Below are positions 44,043 to 52,325 of a DNA stretch of 64,000 nt, piece by piece (the first letter of the stretch is position 1; every line of letters begins with the position of its first letter). Made by a program: the position numbers and the translations under genes. The notes beneath the pieces were generated by a model. That model was not told the DNA's origin. It saw only the letters and a list, made by a program, of their open reading frames with translations, and did not search any database. The DNA is from JANXQG01 sp964615095 (GTDB taxonomy: Bacteria; Planctomycetota; Planctomycetia; Pirellulales; Thermoguttaceae), in the NCBI GenBank assembly GCA_964615095.1, contig CAZTPX010000007.1, positions 1 through 64,000 on the forward strand, written 5' to 3'.

Positions 44043-44278
44043 ACGTTGTTTCCTTAATTCGGGAGGTGGAAAGAACCAATAGATGACCCGGTGCCTCCTA
44101 TTTTCATTCAGATGCCAGACCTGTCAAGGAATTTGACCGGCGATCGGGCGAAAAGCCTTGACAATTTCAGGCTAGGCGGCCAGAATCGGGGTTTCGCAAG
44201 TTCTGAAGCGACAGTGCTTTCAGAAACCGCAGGTAATGCCGGTGTCCGGCACGCACGACATCCAGGAATAGCAGGACT

Positions 44279-45922
44279 ATGAACACGCCCAGGAAAGGTC
44301 TCTTCATTACGGCTGACGGCAAGAACATGTTCTTTGTCTTTGCGCTGGTCAGTTCGCTGTTCTTCTTGTGGGCGCTTTGCAACGGCATGATCGACGTCAT
44401 GGACAAGCACTTCCAGGATTATCTGCACCTAAACAAGGCAGATTCCGCCTGGATTCAGTTTGCTCACTACGTCGGATACTTTCTCATGGCGATCCCCGCC
44501 GGCGTGCTTGCCAAGAAGCTTGGTTACAAGGGCGGTATTATCGCCGGACTCATGATGGTTTCGGCAGGCTGTCTGTGGTTCATTCCGGCCACCCACATTG
44601 CACAATTTTGGGCGTTTCTCCTGGGTGTGTGTTTCATCGCCATGGGACTGACGTTTCTGGAGACAGTCGCAAACCCCTATACGACCGTTCTCGGCTCGCC
44701 GGAATATGCGGCCACGCGAATCAACCTGGCCCAGTCGTTCAACGGCGTCGGTTGGATTCTGGGTCCCATTGTCGGCGGCGTTTTCTTTTATTCGAGCGAG
44801 GGCGTTGAGGCGGCCCACAAAAGCCTTTGGATTCCGTATGCGGGCATCGCTGCCGGCGTACTTGTTTTGACGATAGTCTTCGCTTTCACGAAACTGCCGG
44901 ATCTCGTGGGCGCGGACGCCTGCCATATCGATGAGGATGCAGCCGACCCGAGGCATCGCTACCAGGATGACCGCAAGGTAAACCGCATCCTCTCGTATAT
45001 CCTCATGGTATTGAATCTGGGCGTATTCATCGGCATTTGTGCCGCCTTGTTGGGTTTCCTGATGGCCAACGTGTTCGATCTGGGAGAGAGGTTCATGGGC
45101 GTGGCCTCCCAAATTGCGCCCTACTTTGGACTTTCCGTGGCGGACGTCACCAAGGACAACGCGCCCTGGATTCTCACTTGGGCGATCACGGCCGGCGCGA
45201 CGTTGTTGGCCGCAATCGTGCTGCTTCCCATCGCACTGCGCATCCACAATACGAGCATATGGTCGCACCCTCACTTTGCGTCCTTCACGCTGGCCCAGTT
45301 CCTTTACGTGGCGGCGCAGGCCGGCATCTTCTCGTTCTTCATCAATTACGTCGTGGCTGAGATCCCGCCCGTCGGCGAGAGTTTCAGCAATTCGTTCCTT
45401 CTTGGTGGCGCCAAGGGAGTCGAATTGCGCGACGGTACTTATTTCATCAACGAGCAAGGGGCGACAAAGCTGCTTGCCTTCGGGTTCACGCTCTTCATGC
45501 TGGGGCGGTTCTCCGGTTCGGCCATCTTGCGCAAGACATCCGCCCACCGGACGCTCGGCGTCTACTGCCTGATCAACACGCTCTTGATGGTTGTAGTGTA
45601 CTTGAAGATCGGCTGGATATCCTTAGTGGCCGTGTTCCTCTCGTTCTTCTTTATGTCGATCATGTTCCCGACCATTTTTGCGCTAGGCATTTACGGACTG
45701 GGCTCGAAAGCGAAGATGGCTTCTTCATTTATTGTCATGGGTATCACCGGCGGCGCCATGATGCCCAAGGTGATGGGCTGGGTCGGCGATCACTACAACA
45801 TGTCGAAGGGCTTTATTGTACCCCTGTTTTGCTTCGCGATCATGACCTGCCTTGCCTTCTCCTGGCCACTCTTGAGCGGGGCAACCTCGCTGACCGGAGT
45901 GAGCACGTCGAAGGGACATTAA
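44279..45922 (+). CDS. fucP: MFS sugar symporter, L-fucose permease FucP-like
   Basis: The 547-residue protein has about 12 membrane segments and the FucP pattern: F-F-L-W-A-L-C-N-G-M-I-D-V-M (~28-41), then E-T-V-A-N-P-Y-T-T-V-L-G near residue 121-132 and R-I-N-L-A-Q-S-F-N-G-V-G. Two loops (~205-235 and ~365-395) are longer than in enteric FucP. It should import L-fucose or a related sugar with protons. The next gene, a restriction enzyme, starts 12 bp later, but the two functions are unrelated. Confidence 0.82.
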   Translation: MNTPRKGLFITADGKNMFFVFALVSSLFFLWALCNGMIDVMDKHFQDYLHLNKADSAWIQFAHYVGYFLMAIPAGVLAKKLGYKGGIIAGLMMVSAGCLWFIPATHIAQFWAFLLGVCFIAMGLTFLETVANPYTTVLGSPEYAATRINLAQSFNGVGWILGPIVGGVFFYSSEGVEAAHKSLWIPYAGIAAGVLVLTIVFAFTKLPDLVGADACHIDEDAADPRHRYQDDRKVNRILSYILMVLNLGVFIGICAALLGFLMANVFDLGERFMGVASQIAPYFGLSVADVTKDNAPWILTWAITAGATLLAAIVLLPIALRIHNTSIWSHPHFASFTLAQFLYVAAQAGIFSFFINYVVAEIPPVGESFSNSFLLGGAKGVELRDGTYFINEQGATKLLAFGFTLFMLGRFSGSAILRKTSAHRTLGVYCLINTLLMVVVYLKIGWISLVAVFLSFFFMSIMFPTIFALGIYGLGSKAKMASSFIVMGITGGAMMPKVMGWVGDHYNMSKGFIVPLFCFAIMTCLAFSWPLLSGATSLTGVSTSKGH

Positions 45923-45934
45923 GCGTTTTCGTCT

Positions 45935-46537
45935 ATGGCCGTCATCCGAAATCAAATCGAGGTCGAGAAGTTCAATTCCGTAGCGCGCTTGCCTTTTGAG
46001 TTGCGATTGCAGGACTTCCAGATCGCAATTCAAGATGTTTACGATTTCTTTTACGACGTCAATACCTTGCTGTCCCGCAAGGGTTTGCAACGTCTCGACG
46101 ATATGTTGCGGCCGGCCATTATGTCGGGCTTGCTTTCGGACATGCTCACGGCCAGCTTGGCAAAGCATGCGCGGACCCTGGTCCAGAATACGTTCTTCAA
46201 CGGCCATCCGGACTTGGTCGTGCAAGGGGTCTATCCCAACAACGCCATCAAGAGCGGCAGCGAAGGCGTAGAAATCAAGACAACGCGGAAAGCTGGGGGC
46301 GCCGTCGATACTCACGGTGCCCGCGACCAGTGGATGTGCGTGTTCGTTTACTACGTGGATATCGAAACCGAACCGGCGAGAGATCGCCGCGCGATGGCAT
46401 TCAGGGAAGTCTATTTGGGAGAGGTGAAGATCGAGGATTTCCGACACAACGCCCGCGGTGAATTGGGCACGCGAACGGCTACGCTCCACAAGGACGGCAT
46501 CCAGAAGCTGCGAGAAAACTGGATCTATCGGCTTTAA
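45935..46537 (+). CDS. Type II restriction endonuclease (PD-(D/E)XK type)
   Basis: The 200-residue protein shows a nuclease core: N-G-H-P-D-L-V-V-Q-G (~89-98) and G-V-E-I-K-T-T-R-K (~110-118), the PD ... E-x-K pattern. Its stop overlaps by 4 bases the stop of a DNA methyltransferase on the opposite strand, a classic restriction-modification pairing. Layout is reminiscent of BglII/BstYI-like enzymes, but the recognition sequence cannot be read from the protein. Confidence 0.8.
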   Translation: MAVIRNQIEVEKFNSVARLPFELRLQDFQIAIQDVYDFFYDVNTLLSRKGLQRLDDMLRPAIMSGLLSDMLTASLAKHARTLVQNTFFNGHPDLVVQGVYPNNAIKSGSEGVEIKTTRKAGGAVDTHGARDQWMCVFVYYVDIETEPARDRRAMAFREVYLGEVKIEDFRHNARGELGTRTATLHKDGIQKLRENWIYRL

Positions 46538-47682
46538 TCAGTCTTGGCGTTCCGCAGTTCTGTTAGCACAGGGATTGCCCGGCAAGCCATCTCGTAGTAT
46601 TCCCTATCCCTTTCGATGCCGATACTCGCATACCCCGTTGCTTCCGCCGCCGCCAGCGTCGAACCGGCGCCGGCAAACGTATCAACGATGGTCCCTTCTC
46701 CCAGCGGCAATACGGCGCGGACGAGTTGCCGCAAAAACGCCTGCGGTTTCAGGCTCGGATGCGGGGCCAAGTCCCTTTCCGCCGTGCGTGTGGGGTGTGA
46801 GGTGATCACGTCTCCAAACGGTTTGTCGGGTGAAGGGCGGCGAAACCCACCGGTCTTCCATTTGCGCAAGTTATCCTGCACCCGGCCTTCCAGCGGCTTG
46901 CGAAACACCAGCCATGGCTCCCACATCGACCGCGGCATGACGCTGACTTCGGAAAACACTTCATGGGCAGCTTTCGGCCGATCGCCGCCGCGCATTGTCA
47001 TCACCAGGCGAATGATTTCGCCGCGGCGTTCCAGGCCGGCGTCCACCAGGGCCATGGCCACGATAAAGGAGAGCAAGGGATTCGACGCCACAACCACATT
47101 GGCCCCGGGCACCAGTTTCGCTATCAAGAGCCTTCCCCATCTTAGAAAGAACTCGCGCAGTTCATCGAGTTGCTCCTTCGAAAGCGTGGTGAATCGCGGC
47201 AACGGCGACCGCTGGTGACCGTCAAAGGAAGGCGGGATACGCCACACGCCGCCTTTGCCCGCACGGAGCTTCTCTTGCTGTTCGGGCGTGTATTCGTGCA
47301 GTCCGTATGGCGGGTCGGTCACGACAGCGTGGATGCTGTCGTCGTCGCGTCGCTGAAGCCATTCAAAACAATCCGCACGGTACAATTCCGCGCGGCCAAA
47401 CCGGAATGCCGCAGCCGCGTCGGGTGTTGGTTGCGTTTCGGCAGGCAACTCGAAAGCCATTTGTTGTTGGAGCGCGTAGCAACCGCGATTCGCCCTGCGG
47501 AAATGTGCCGGCGTGTTGAGGCGGAGATACGAACGCACGGACGAAGTGGCAGTCGGTCCCAATACCTGCCGCACGCGGGCCTCGATTTCCTTGACAGGCA
47601 ATGCGGCAGTCGAACGCCCAAGCACTTCAAGAATGGCGTCCCGGACACGTCCCGGCGGATAACGAGTCTTGTCGATCAGCAT
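46534..47682 (-). CDS. DNA methyltransferase (N6-adenine/N4-cytosine, beta class)
   Basis: The 382-residue protein begins with a winged-helix-like domain (~10-75: D-A-I-L-E-V-L-G ... S-V-R-S-Y-L). The catalytic motif V-V-T-D-P-P-Y-G is at ~120 and the cofactor motif D-T-F-A-G-A-G-S-T at ~345; catalytic before cofactor motif defines the beta order. It should protect the sites cut by the endonuclease encoded tail-to-tail at 45935. Start ATG 47682 begins MLIDKTRYPPGRV. It is likely the modification half of a complete type II system. Confidence 0.88.
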   Translation of the reverse strand: MLIDKTRYPPGRVRDAILEVLGRSTAALPVKEIEARVRQVLGPTATSSVRSYLRLNTPAHFRRANRGCYALQQQMAFELPAETQPTPDAAAAFRFGRAELYRADCFEWLQRRDDDSIHAVVTDPPYGLHEYTPEQQEKLRAGKGGVWRIPPSFDGHQRSPLPRFTTLSKEQLDELREFFLRWGRLLIAKLVPGANVVVASNPLLSFIVAMALVDAGLERRGEIIRLVMTMRGGDRPKAAHEVFSEVSVMPRSMWEPWLVFRKPLEGRVQDNLRKWKTGGFRRPSPDKPFGDVITSHPTRTAERDLAPHPSLKPQAFLRQLVRAVLPLGEGTIVDTFAGAGSTLAAAEATGYASIGIERDREYYEMACRAIPVLTELRNAKTD

Positions 47683-47700
47683 GCGGTGGATTATAGACGT

Positions 47701-48552
47701 CTAGACGTCTATTGTCAACCGCGCCTTCAATTCCTCCAGTAGCCGCATGCCGGCGCCGATCTCCTGCTTCTGTCGCTCGCGGTCCTGGGGGATCTCGCGC
47801 TCGATCGTCAGCGGGCCCTCGTAGCCGATCTCCTTGAGCGTGCGGAGGAACCGCTCCATGCCCACGTCGCCCTGGCCCAAGGGCACTTCGGCGCCCCACT
47901 CCTGGCCGGGATGGGCGGCCCACTTGCCGTCCTTGCAATGTACGCTCCGTACGTAGTGGCCAACCTTCTTCAAGGCATCGATCGGATCGCCCGAGCCGTA
48001 GAGAATCATGTTCGCCGGGTCGAAGTTGACGAAAAGGTTGTCGCAGCCGGTATCGGCCAGGAATCGCAAGAGCGTTTCAGACGTCTCCTGGCCGGTCTCC
48101 AGGTGGACGCGCTGCTCCTGCACCCGGCAGTGGCTACACAGATCGCGGGCCACGGCAACCACGCGGCCGTAGTCCGGGTCCGCGGCGTCGTGCGGCACGA
48201 AGCCGATATGCAGGCCCACCGCATCGACGCCCAGTAGCCGGGCGAAGTCGGCAATCTCCTTCATCTCCTTGAGCCGCGCGGCGCGGGTTTCCAAAGGCAC
48301 CAGACCGACCGTCCGCTTTGAGGTGGGGATGTCGGCATAGCTCTCGCCTTCAAAACCGCCGAACACGACACTGATCCGCATGCCTAAATCAGTCACGCGG
48401 GCGAGGAACTCGCGGGCACGCTGCGGCGTGCGGCTGGCGGCCTGCGGGGCATGAAGCTGAATCGTGGGCACGCCCAATTCGTGGGCCACGTCGAGATGCA
48501 CGCCCAGACCGGCGTCGATACTGGCAAAAACTCCAAGGGGCCACAGAGCCAT
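47701..48552 (-). CDS. Sugar phosphate isomerase/epimerase family protein
   Basis: The 283-residue TIM-barrel protein (AP endonuclease 2-like fold) shows V-G-L-H-I-G-F, H-L-E-T-G-Q-E-T, N-F-D-P-A-N-M-I-L-Y, S-V-H-C-K-D-G, and G-P-L-T-I-E-R-E-I, giving the metal-binding Glu/Asp/His/Glu set. ATG 48552 follows AAAGGAGC, a strong ribosome site. These enzymes isomerise or epimerise sugars, fitting the surrounding sugar-use genes. No signal peptide, so it acts in the cytoplasm. Confidence 0.85.
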   Translation of the reverse strand: MALWPLGVFASIDAGLGVHLDVAHELGVPTIQLHAPQAASRTPQRAREFLARVTDLGMRISVVFGGFEGESYADIPTSKRTVGLVPLETRAARLKEMKEIADFARLLGVDAVGLHIGFVPHDAADPDYGRVVAVARDLCSHCRVQEQRVHLETGQETSETLLRFLADTGCDNLFVNFDPANMILYGSGDPIDALKKVGHYVRSVHCKDGKWAAHPGQEWGAEVPLGQGDVGMERFLRTLKEIGYEGPLTIEREIPQDRERQKQEIGAGMRLLEELKARLTIDV

Positions 48553-48975
48553 GAGCCGCTCCTTTGCATGAGGCGGGTTATGCAGCGAGGGAAATCCGAA
48601 ATCCGAATGTCGAAATCCGTCCGCTTGTTCCAAGCGGCAACAAATTCAAAAATCAAAAGCGAAAATGATCAAAACAAGGGAACCACGAAATACACGAATG
48701 ACACGAAAGATCGAAAGCACACTAATTCACGCTAATTGACTTGAACTCGTATTTCCTCTTACTTTTCGTGTATTTCGTGTCTTTCGTGGTTCTTTTCCCC
48801 AGTGTGATTTCAATATCTGGCCGCGAATCTTTGGTGAACATGGGGGACTGCAAGCCCATTGGCTTGGAGCCTTTCGGATTTCGATATTCCGTCTTGGACG
48901 TTCCTGTTTGTTTCGAATTTCGTGCTTTGAATTTCGAATTCCCCGATCAGATTTCGAATTTCGAGTTTCGTATCG
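48553..48975. other. Spacer with palindromic and AT-rich repeats
   Basis: No gene is seen. It contains the inverted repeat described separately and a run of degenerate atttcgaattt-like units at 48910-48975. Both types resemble dispersed intergenic repeats. Confidence 0.5.
48681..48791. repeat. Palindromic intergenic element (CACGAAA type)
   Basis: Arm 48681-48708 (aaccacgaaatacacgaa...) and arm 48764-48791 (...gtctttcgtggtt) match inversely at 25 of 28 positions. The arms are built of repeated acacgaa/ttcgtgt units. Same general design as the element at 15402. Confidence 0.65.
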
Positions 48976-50559
48976 CTACACGTTGTCGGGTGTTTCGTCG
49001 CTCTTGACGTCAAACCACGCGTCCTTGAAATCGACGCGGGTCTCGGTCGCCAAGGCCCTGGCGGCGGCGGCCGTCAAGACAGTCGTGTATACGCCTGCCT
49101 CGGCATCGCAACGCGGCTTGTCGACCTTGCCGCCGGAGGGCTTGCAACAGCAGGCCCAATGCTCCAACTCGGTGGCGAAGCCCGCGTCGGCCTCTTGCAA
49201 GGCCAGTCGGCCCAGCGATTCCGATTCCTCATCGAGCTTGCCGTCCTTGGGCACCTCGATCACAGGCACGACCTTGGCCTCTTTCTTCTCCAGCTTTTCG
49301 ACGACGTGCAGGCCCTTGTCGACGTCTGCCATGTAGAAGAGCATGGCCTTCTGTTCGTCCACCAACACGAGCGAACCTTTGCGGCCCAGCACGGTCTCGC
49401 CGTAGCCGTCGAACTCGCTGCCGATAATCATGTCGAACTGCAAGGCGATCTTCTTGCGGGCCTTGGGCGGGATGTTCTTATCCTCGCTATAACCGCGGAT
49501 GGCGTATTCGAAGATGCAATGCACGTGGTCGTCGATGTTGCCCTCGGCCTCTTTCAGCACCTGCGTGGCAGAACCGGTAACGCTCAGCGGATATGGCCGT
49601 TGGGGATCGTGGTTGGCCGAGGCCGTGACAAACATCACGGCCGTATCGAAGAGTTGGCTGCCAAGCTCGGCCAGCAGGCCGCCGCTGTACTTCTCATAGT
49701 GGCGCCAGCGGACCAGTTCTTTGGGGCTGGCATAGTCGGCGAATTCCCGTCCCTGGTCTTCGGCAGGAACCGCCGGCCACCAGTCGATCTTGGCGTTCTT
49801 GGGATCTTGCTTGGCCGCATGCTCTTCGCCTTCCGCCTTGGGCGAGTCCGTTGCGCTTGCGACTTTTTCTTCCGGCCTCGCCAAGTGCCACTGCGAACGG
49901 ATGTAGTGCAACTGGTCCAAGAGGTCCTTGTCCTTGCGGACCATTTCCAGGGCATGGTCGTAGATCGGGTTGTAGTGCCGCTGCTGGCCCACGGCCACAA
50001 TGAGCTTCTTCTCCGCGGCCTTGCGCGCGACCTGCTTGGCATCAAGAACTTTCAGTGCCAGGGGCGTTTCCACAAGGACGTGCAGGCCGGCGTCGAGGGC
50101 CGCCAAGGCGGCCGCTGCGTGCAGATGCGAAGGCAGGGCGATGATCACAGCCTCCAGCCCGTCGGCCTTGGCGGCGGCCAACAGCTTGTCGTAAGACTCA
50201 TAGATGCGAATGTCTTTCTTGACGTCGTCGTCCTTCGTCCACTTGCCCTTGTAGGCCGGCAACGAGCGCAGCGCCGTGACTGCGCGCTTCTGGCTCGAGG
50301 GGCGGATGTCGGCGATCGCCTTCAAGGTGATGTAGGCCGGATTCATGGCCGCCAGCAAGCGAACGCCCTGCTGGCCGGCACCGAGCAGGCCCACCACCAG
50401 CGGCTTCTCCAGTTTGTTGGCGTACTGGAACTGGCTTTGCCGGGGCGAGATCCCCTGGCCCAGGGCCTTCGTGATCATTTCACGGCGGATCAGCCTGTGG
50501 CCCACGGCGCTGTGGAAGTTGGCCACGCCGGTCACTTTGTCGCTGGCTCGCAGATACAT
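48976..50559 (-). CDS. Gfo/Idh/MocA-family oxidoreductase
   Basis: The 527-residue protein has a Rossmann fold starting near residue 53 (L-V-V-G-L-L-G-A-G-Q-Q-G-V-R-L-L), the family motif L-V-E-T-P-L-A (~170; usual form E-K-P) and V-G-Q-Q-R-H-Y-N-P-I-Y (~200). The first ~50 residues lack a Tat motif, unlike the upstream paralogue. Family members oxidise or isomerise sugars and sugar derivatives with NAD(P). It is the last gene of a DoxX-Gfo/Idh-Gfo/Idh array on the minus strand, 68 bp after the previous one. The E-T-P instead of E-K-P change removes the usual lysine, so activity may differ. Confidence 0.85.
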   Translation of the reverse strand: MYLRASDKVTGVANFHSAVGHRLIRREMITKALGQGISPRQSQFQYANKLEKPLVVGLLGAGQQGVRLLAAMNPAYITLKAIADIRPSSQKRAVTALRSLPAYKGKWTKDDDVKKDIRIYESYDKLLAAAKADGLEAVIIALPSHLHAAAALAALDAGLHVLVETPLALKVLDAKQVARKAAEKKLIVAVGQQRHYNPIYDHALEMVRKDKDLLDQLHYIRSQWHLARPEEKVASATDSPKAEGEEHAAKQDPKNAKIDWWPAVPAEDQGREFADYASPKELVRWRHYEKYSGGLLAELGSQLFDTAVMFVTASANHDPQRPYPLSVTGSATQVLKEAEGNIDDHVHCIFEYAIRGYSEDKNIPPKARKKIALQFDMIIGSEFDGYGETVLGRKGSLVLVDEQKAMLFYMADVDKGLHVVEKLEKKEAKVVPVIEVPKDGKLDEESESLGRLALQEADAGFATELEHWACCCKPSGGKVDKPRCDAEAGVYTTVLTAAAARALATETRVDFKDAWFDVKSDETPDNV

Positions 50560-50627
50560 CGACGGTTCTCCTATCAGTGATTTATCGAAAGGGCAGGGGA
50601 CTGCCCGTGAGTTTGGCCGCCACCGAA

Positions 50628-52325
50628 TCAGGTCGCGATCTGGTCAATTTTGAGGTCTTTCTCGGGCGTGTCGTCAGTCTTCTTGACGTCGAACCACTCG
50701 GATTTGAAACGGATCGGCTGGCCGGTCCGTACGGCGAGATTCGTGGTCAAGGCGATGATGGCATCGGCCATGGCAACCTTGGGCGTGCAGCGGGGCTGGT
50801 TCTCGGGCGACGGGTGGCGGATACACCATGCCCAATGCTCCAGTTCCTCGGCATACCCCTTGCTCACAGGTCCGCCACCGGGCCCGGCGGCTGCTTTACG
50901 GGCCGGACCGCTGGACTGTGTATCGAGTGTAGGACCCGTGCCGCCGCCGGAAACCTTGACCGTCGTCTCGCCCTCGCCCTCGTCGCCACTGCCCTTGAGC
51001 AGCTTGAGGTCCTGCTCCTTCTCCAGGGCCAGCGTGCCCTTGGTGCCGTAGACCAACTCACCGTAGCTCAAGTAGCCGTTGCCGTTAATCGACGCGTACT
51101 GCACGGCGATCTTCTTGCGATGCGTCTTGGGGTCTTTCTCGTCATATTCCGGCATGGGGAATTCGATGACGCAGCAGACGTGGTCTTCGATGTCGCGGTC
51201 CAGCCCGAAGATCGGCCGGTTGGCGGCGGCCACGACCCGCAAGGGATGCGGGTGCGCCGCGCCTTCGGGGTACAGGGCCGAAACGAAAATGCTCGCCGCG
51301 TCGAGTTGATGGCTGCCCAGTTCGGCCATCATGCCGGCGCTGGTGCGGTCCCAGAGCCGCCAGCGGACCAGCTCTTCCAGCGGCGTACACTCGTAGACTG
51401 CCGTGCCCTGTTTGACCGTCTTGCCCTTGTATCCCAGTTCTTCGACTTTCTGCAAACCGCCGTCGGACTTCTTGGTCAAGATCGCGTCAGCCACTTGGGC
51501 CTCGAGCTGGGCCAGCCGCTTGAGCAAACTCTCCGTCTCTTTGCCGTACGACGTCGCCAGTGCCCTGCGGGTCTTGATGATCTCTTCGTCCAGCTTGACT
51601 TTCATGTCCTCTTTTTTCGTGCCCGGCGGCAGCGGCATTTTCCAACTATCGTTGCTCGGCGGCGGCAGGTTGTTGCGATGCCACTGGGCACGGACCGAAT
51701 GGAGTTCGCCCAGCATGCCGCGTTTGATCCAATCCTGGGCCTGCCAGTACTTGATGTTGTAGTGCCGCTGGTGGCCGATGGCCAGGTAGACCTTGTGCTC
51801 CTCGGCCACATTGGCCATTTTCTTGCACTGGCCGACATTGTGCGCCATCAGCTTCTCGGTGATCACGTGCAGGCCCTGCTCCATGGCGGCGATCGCGATG
51901 GGGGCGTGCAGGTGCAGCGGCGTGGCAATGATGATCGCCTCGATGCCGTCCTTGCGGGCATTTTCCAAAAGCTCCTGGTACTGCCCGTAGACCTTCACGT
52001 GCCGCTTGGCCTCGGTCTCGGTCTTCCATCCGTAGACCGACATCAGCCCAGGACGGACCGGCACGCCCCAGTCGCCATGGAAGGCGCGGAACTGGTTGAA
52101 GGGGCGGATGTCGGCAATCGCCTTGACCTGGACGAAATTGGGGTTCAGGGCGCCGATCAGCACGCTGCCTTCATCGCCCGTGCCGATCACGCCCACGCGG
52201 ACGGGCGAGGGGATGGCGGCGTTGTAGCCGAAATAGAACCCGCCCAGCCCGACGCCGGCCACGGCGCCGGCAACCACACCCGACTTGAGAAAGTCGCGCC
52301 GCGTTACTTCAGGGGAATTGCTCAT
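50628..52325 (-). CDS. Tat-exported Gfo/Idh/MocA-family oxidoreductase
   Basis: The 565-residue protein begins with a twin-arginine signal (T-R-R-D-F-L-K-S-G-V-V-A-G-A-V-A-G). The Rossmann motif V-R-V-G-V-I-G-T-G-D-E-G follows (~43), then V-I-T-E-K-L-M-A-H (~155) and G-H-Q-R-H-Y-N-I-K-Y-W. A Lys/Glu-rich helical insert lies ~215-290. Export with bound cofactor is typical of planctomycete members. The start overlaps the DoxX stop by 4 bases (ATGA), showing coupling. Confidence 0.88.
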   Translation of the reverse strand: MSNSPEVTRRDFLKSGVVAGAVAGVGLGGFYFGYNAAIPSPVRVGVIGTGDEGSVLIGALNPNFVQVKAIADIRPFNQFRAFHGDWGVPVRPGLMSVYGWKTETEAKRHVKVYGQYQELLENARKDGIEAIIIATPLHLHAPIAIAAMEQGLHVITEKLMAHNVGQCKKMANVAEEHKVYLAIGHQRHYNIKYWQAQDWIKRGMLGELHSVRAQWHRNNLPPPSNDSWKMPLPPGTKKEDMKVKLDEEIIKTRRALATSYGKETESLLKRLAQLEAQVADAILTKKSDGGLQKVEELGYKGKTVKQGTAVYECTPLEELVRWRLWDRTSAGMMAELGSHQLDAASIFVSALYPEGAAHPHPLRVVAAANRPIFGLDRDIEDHVCCVIEFPMPEYDEKDPKTHRKKIAVQYASINGNGYLSYGELVYGTKGTLALEKEQDLKLLKGSGDEGEGETTVKVSGGGTGPTLDTQSSGPARKAAAGPGGGPVSKGYAEELEHWAWCIRHPSPENQPRCTPKVAMADAIIALTTNLAVRTGQPIRFKSEWFDVKKTDDTPEKDLKIDQIAT

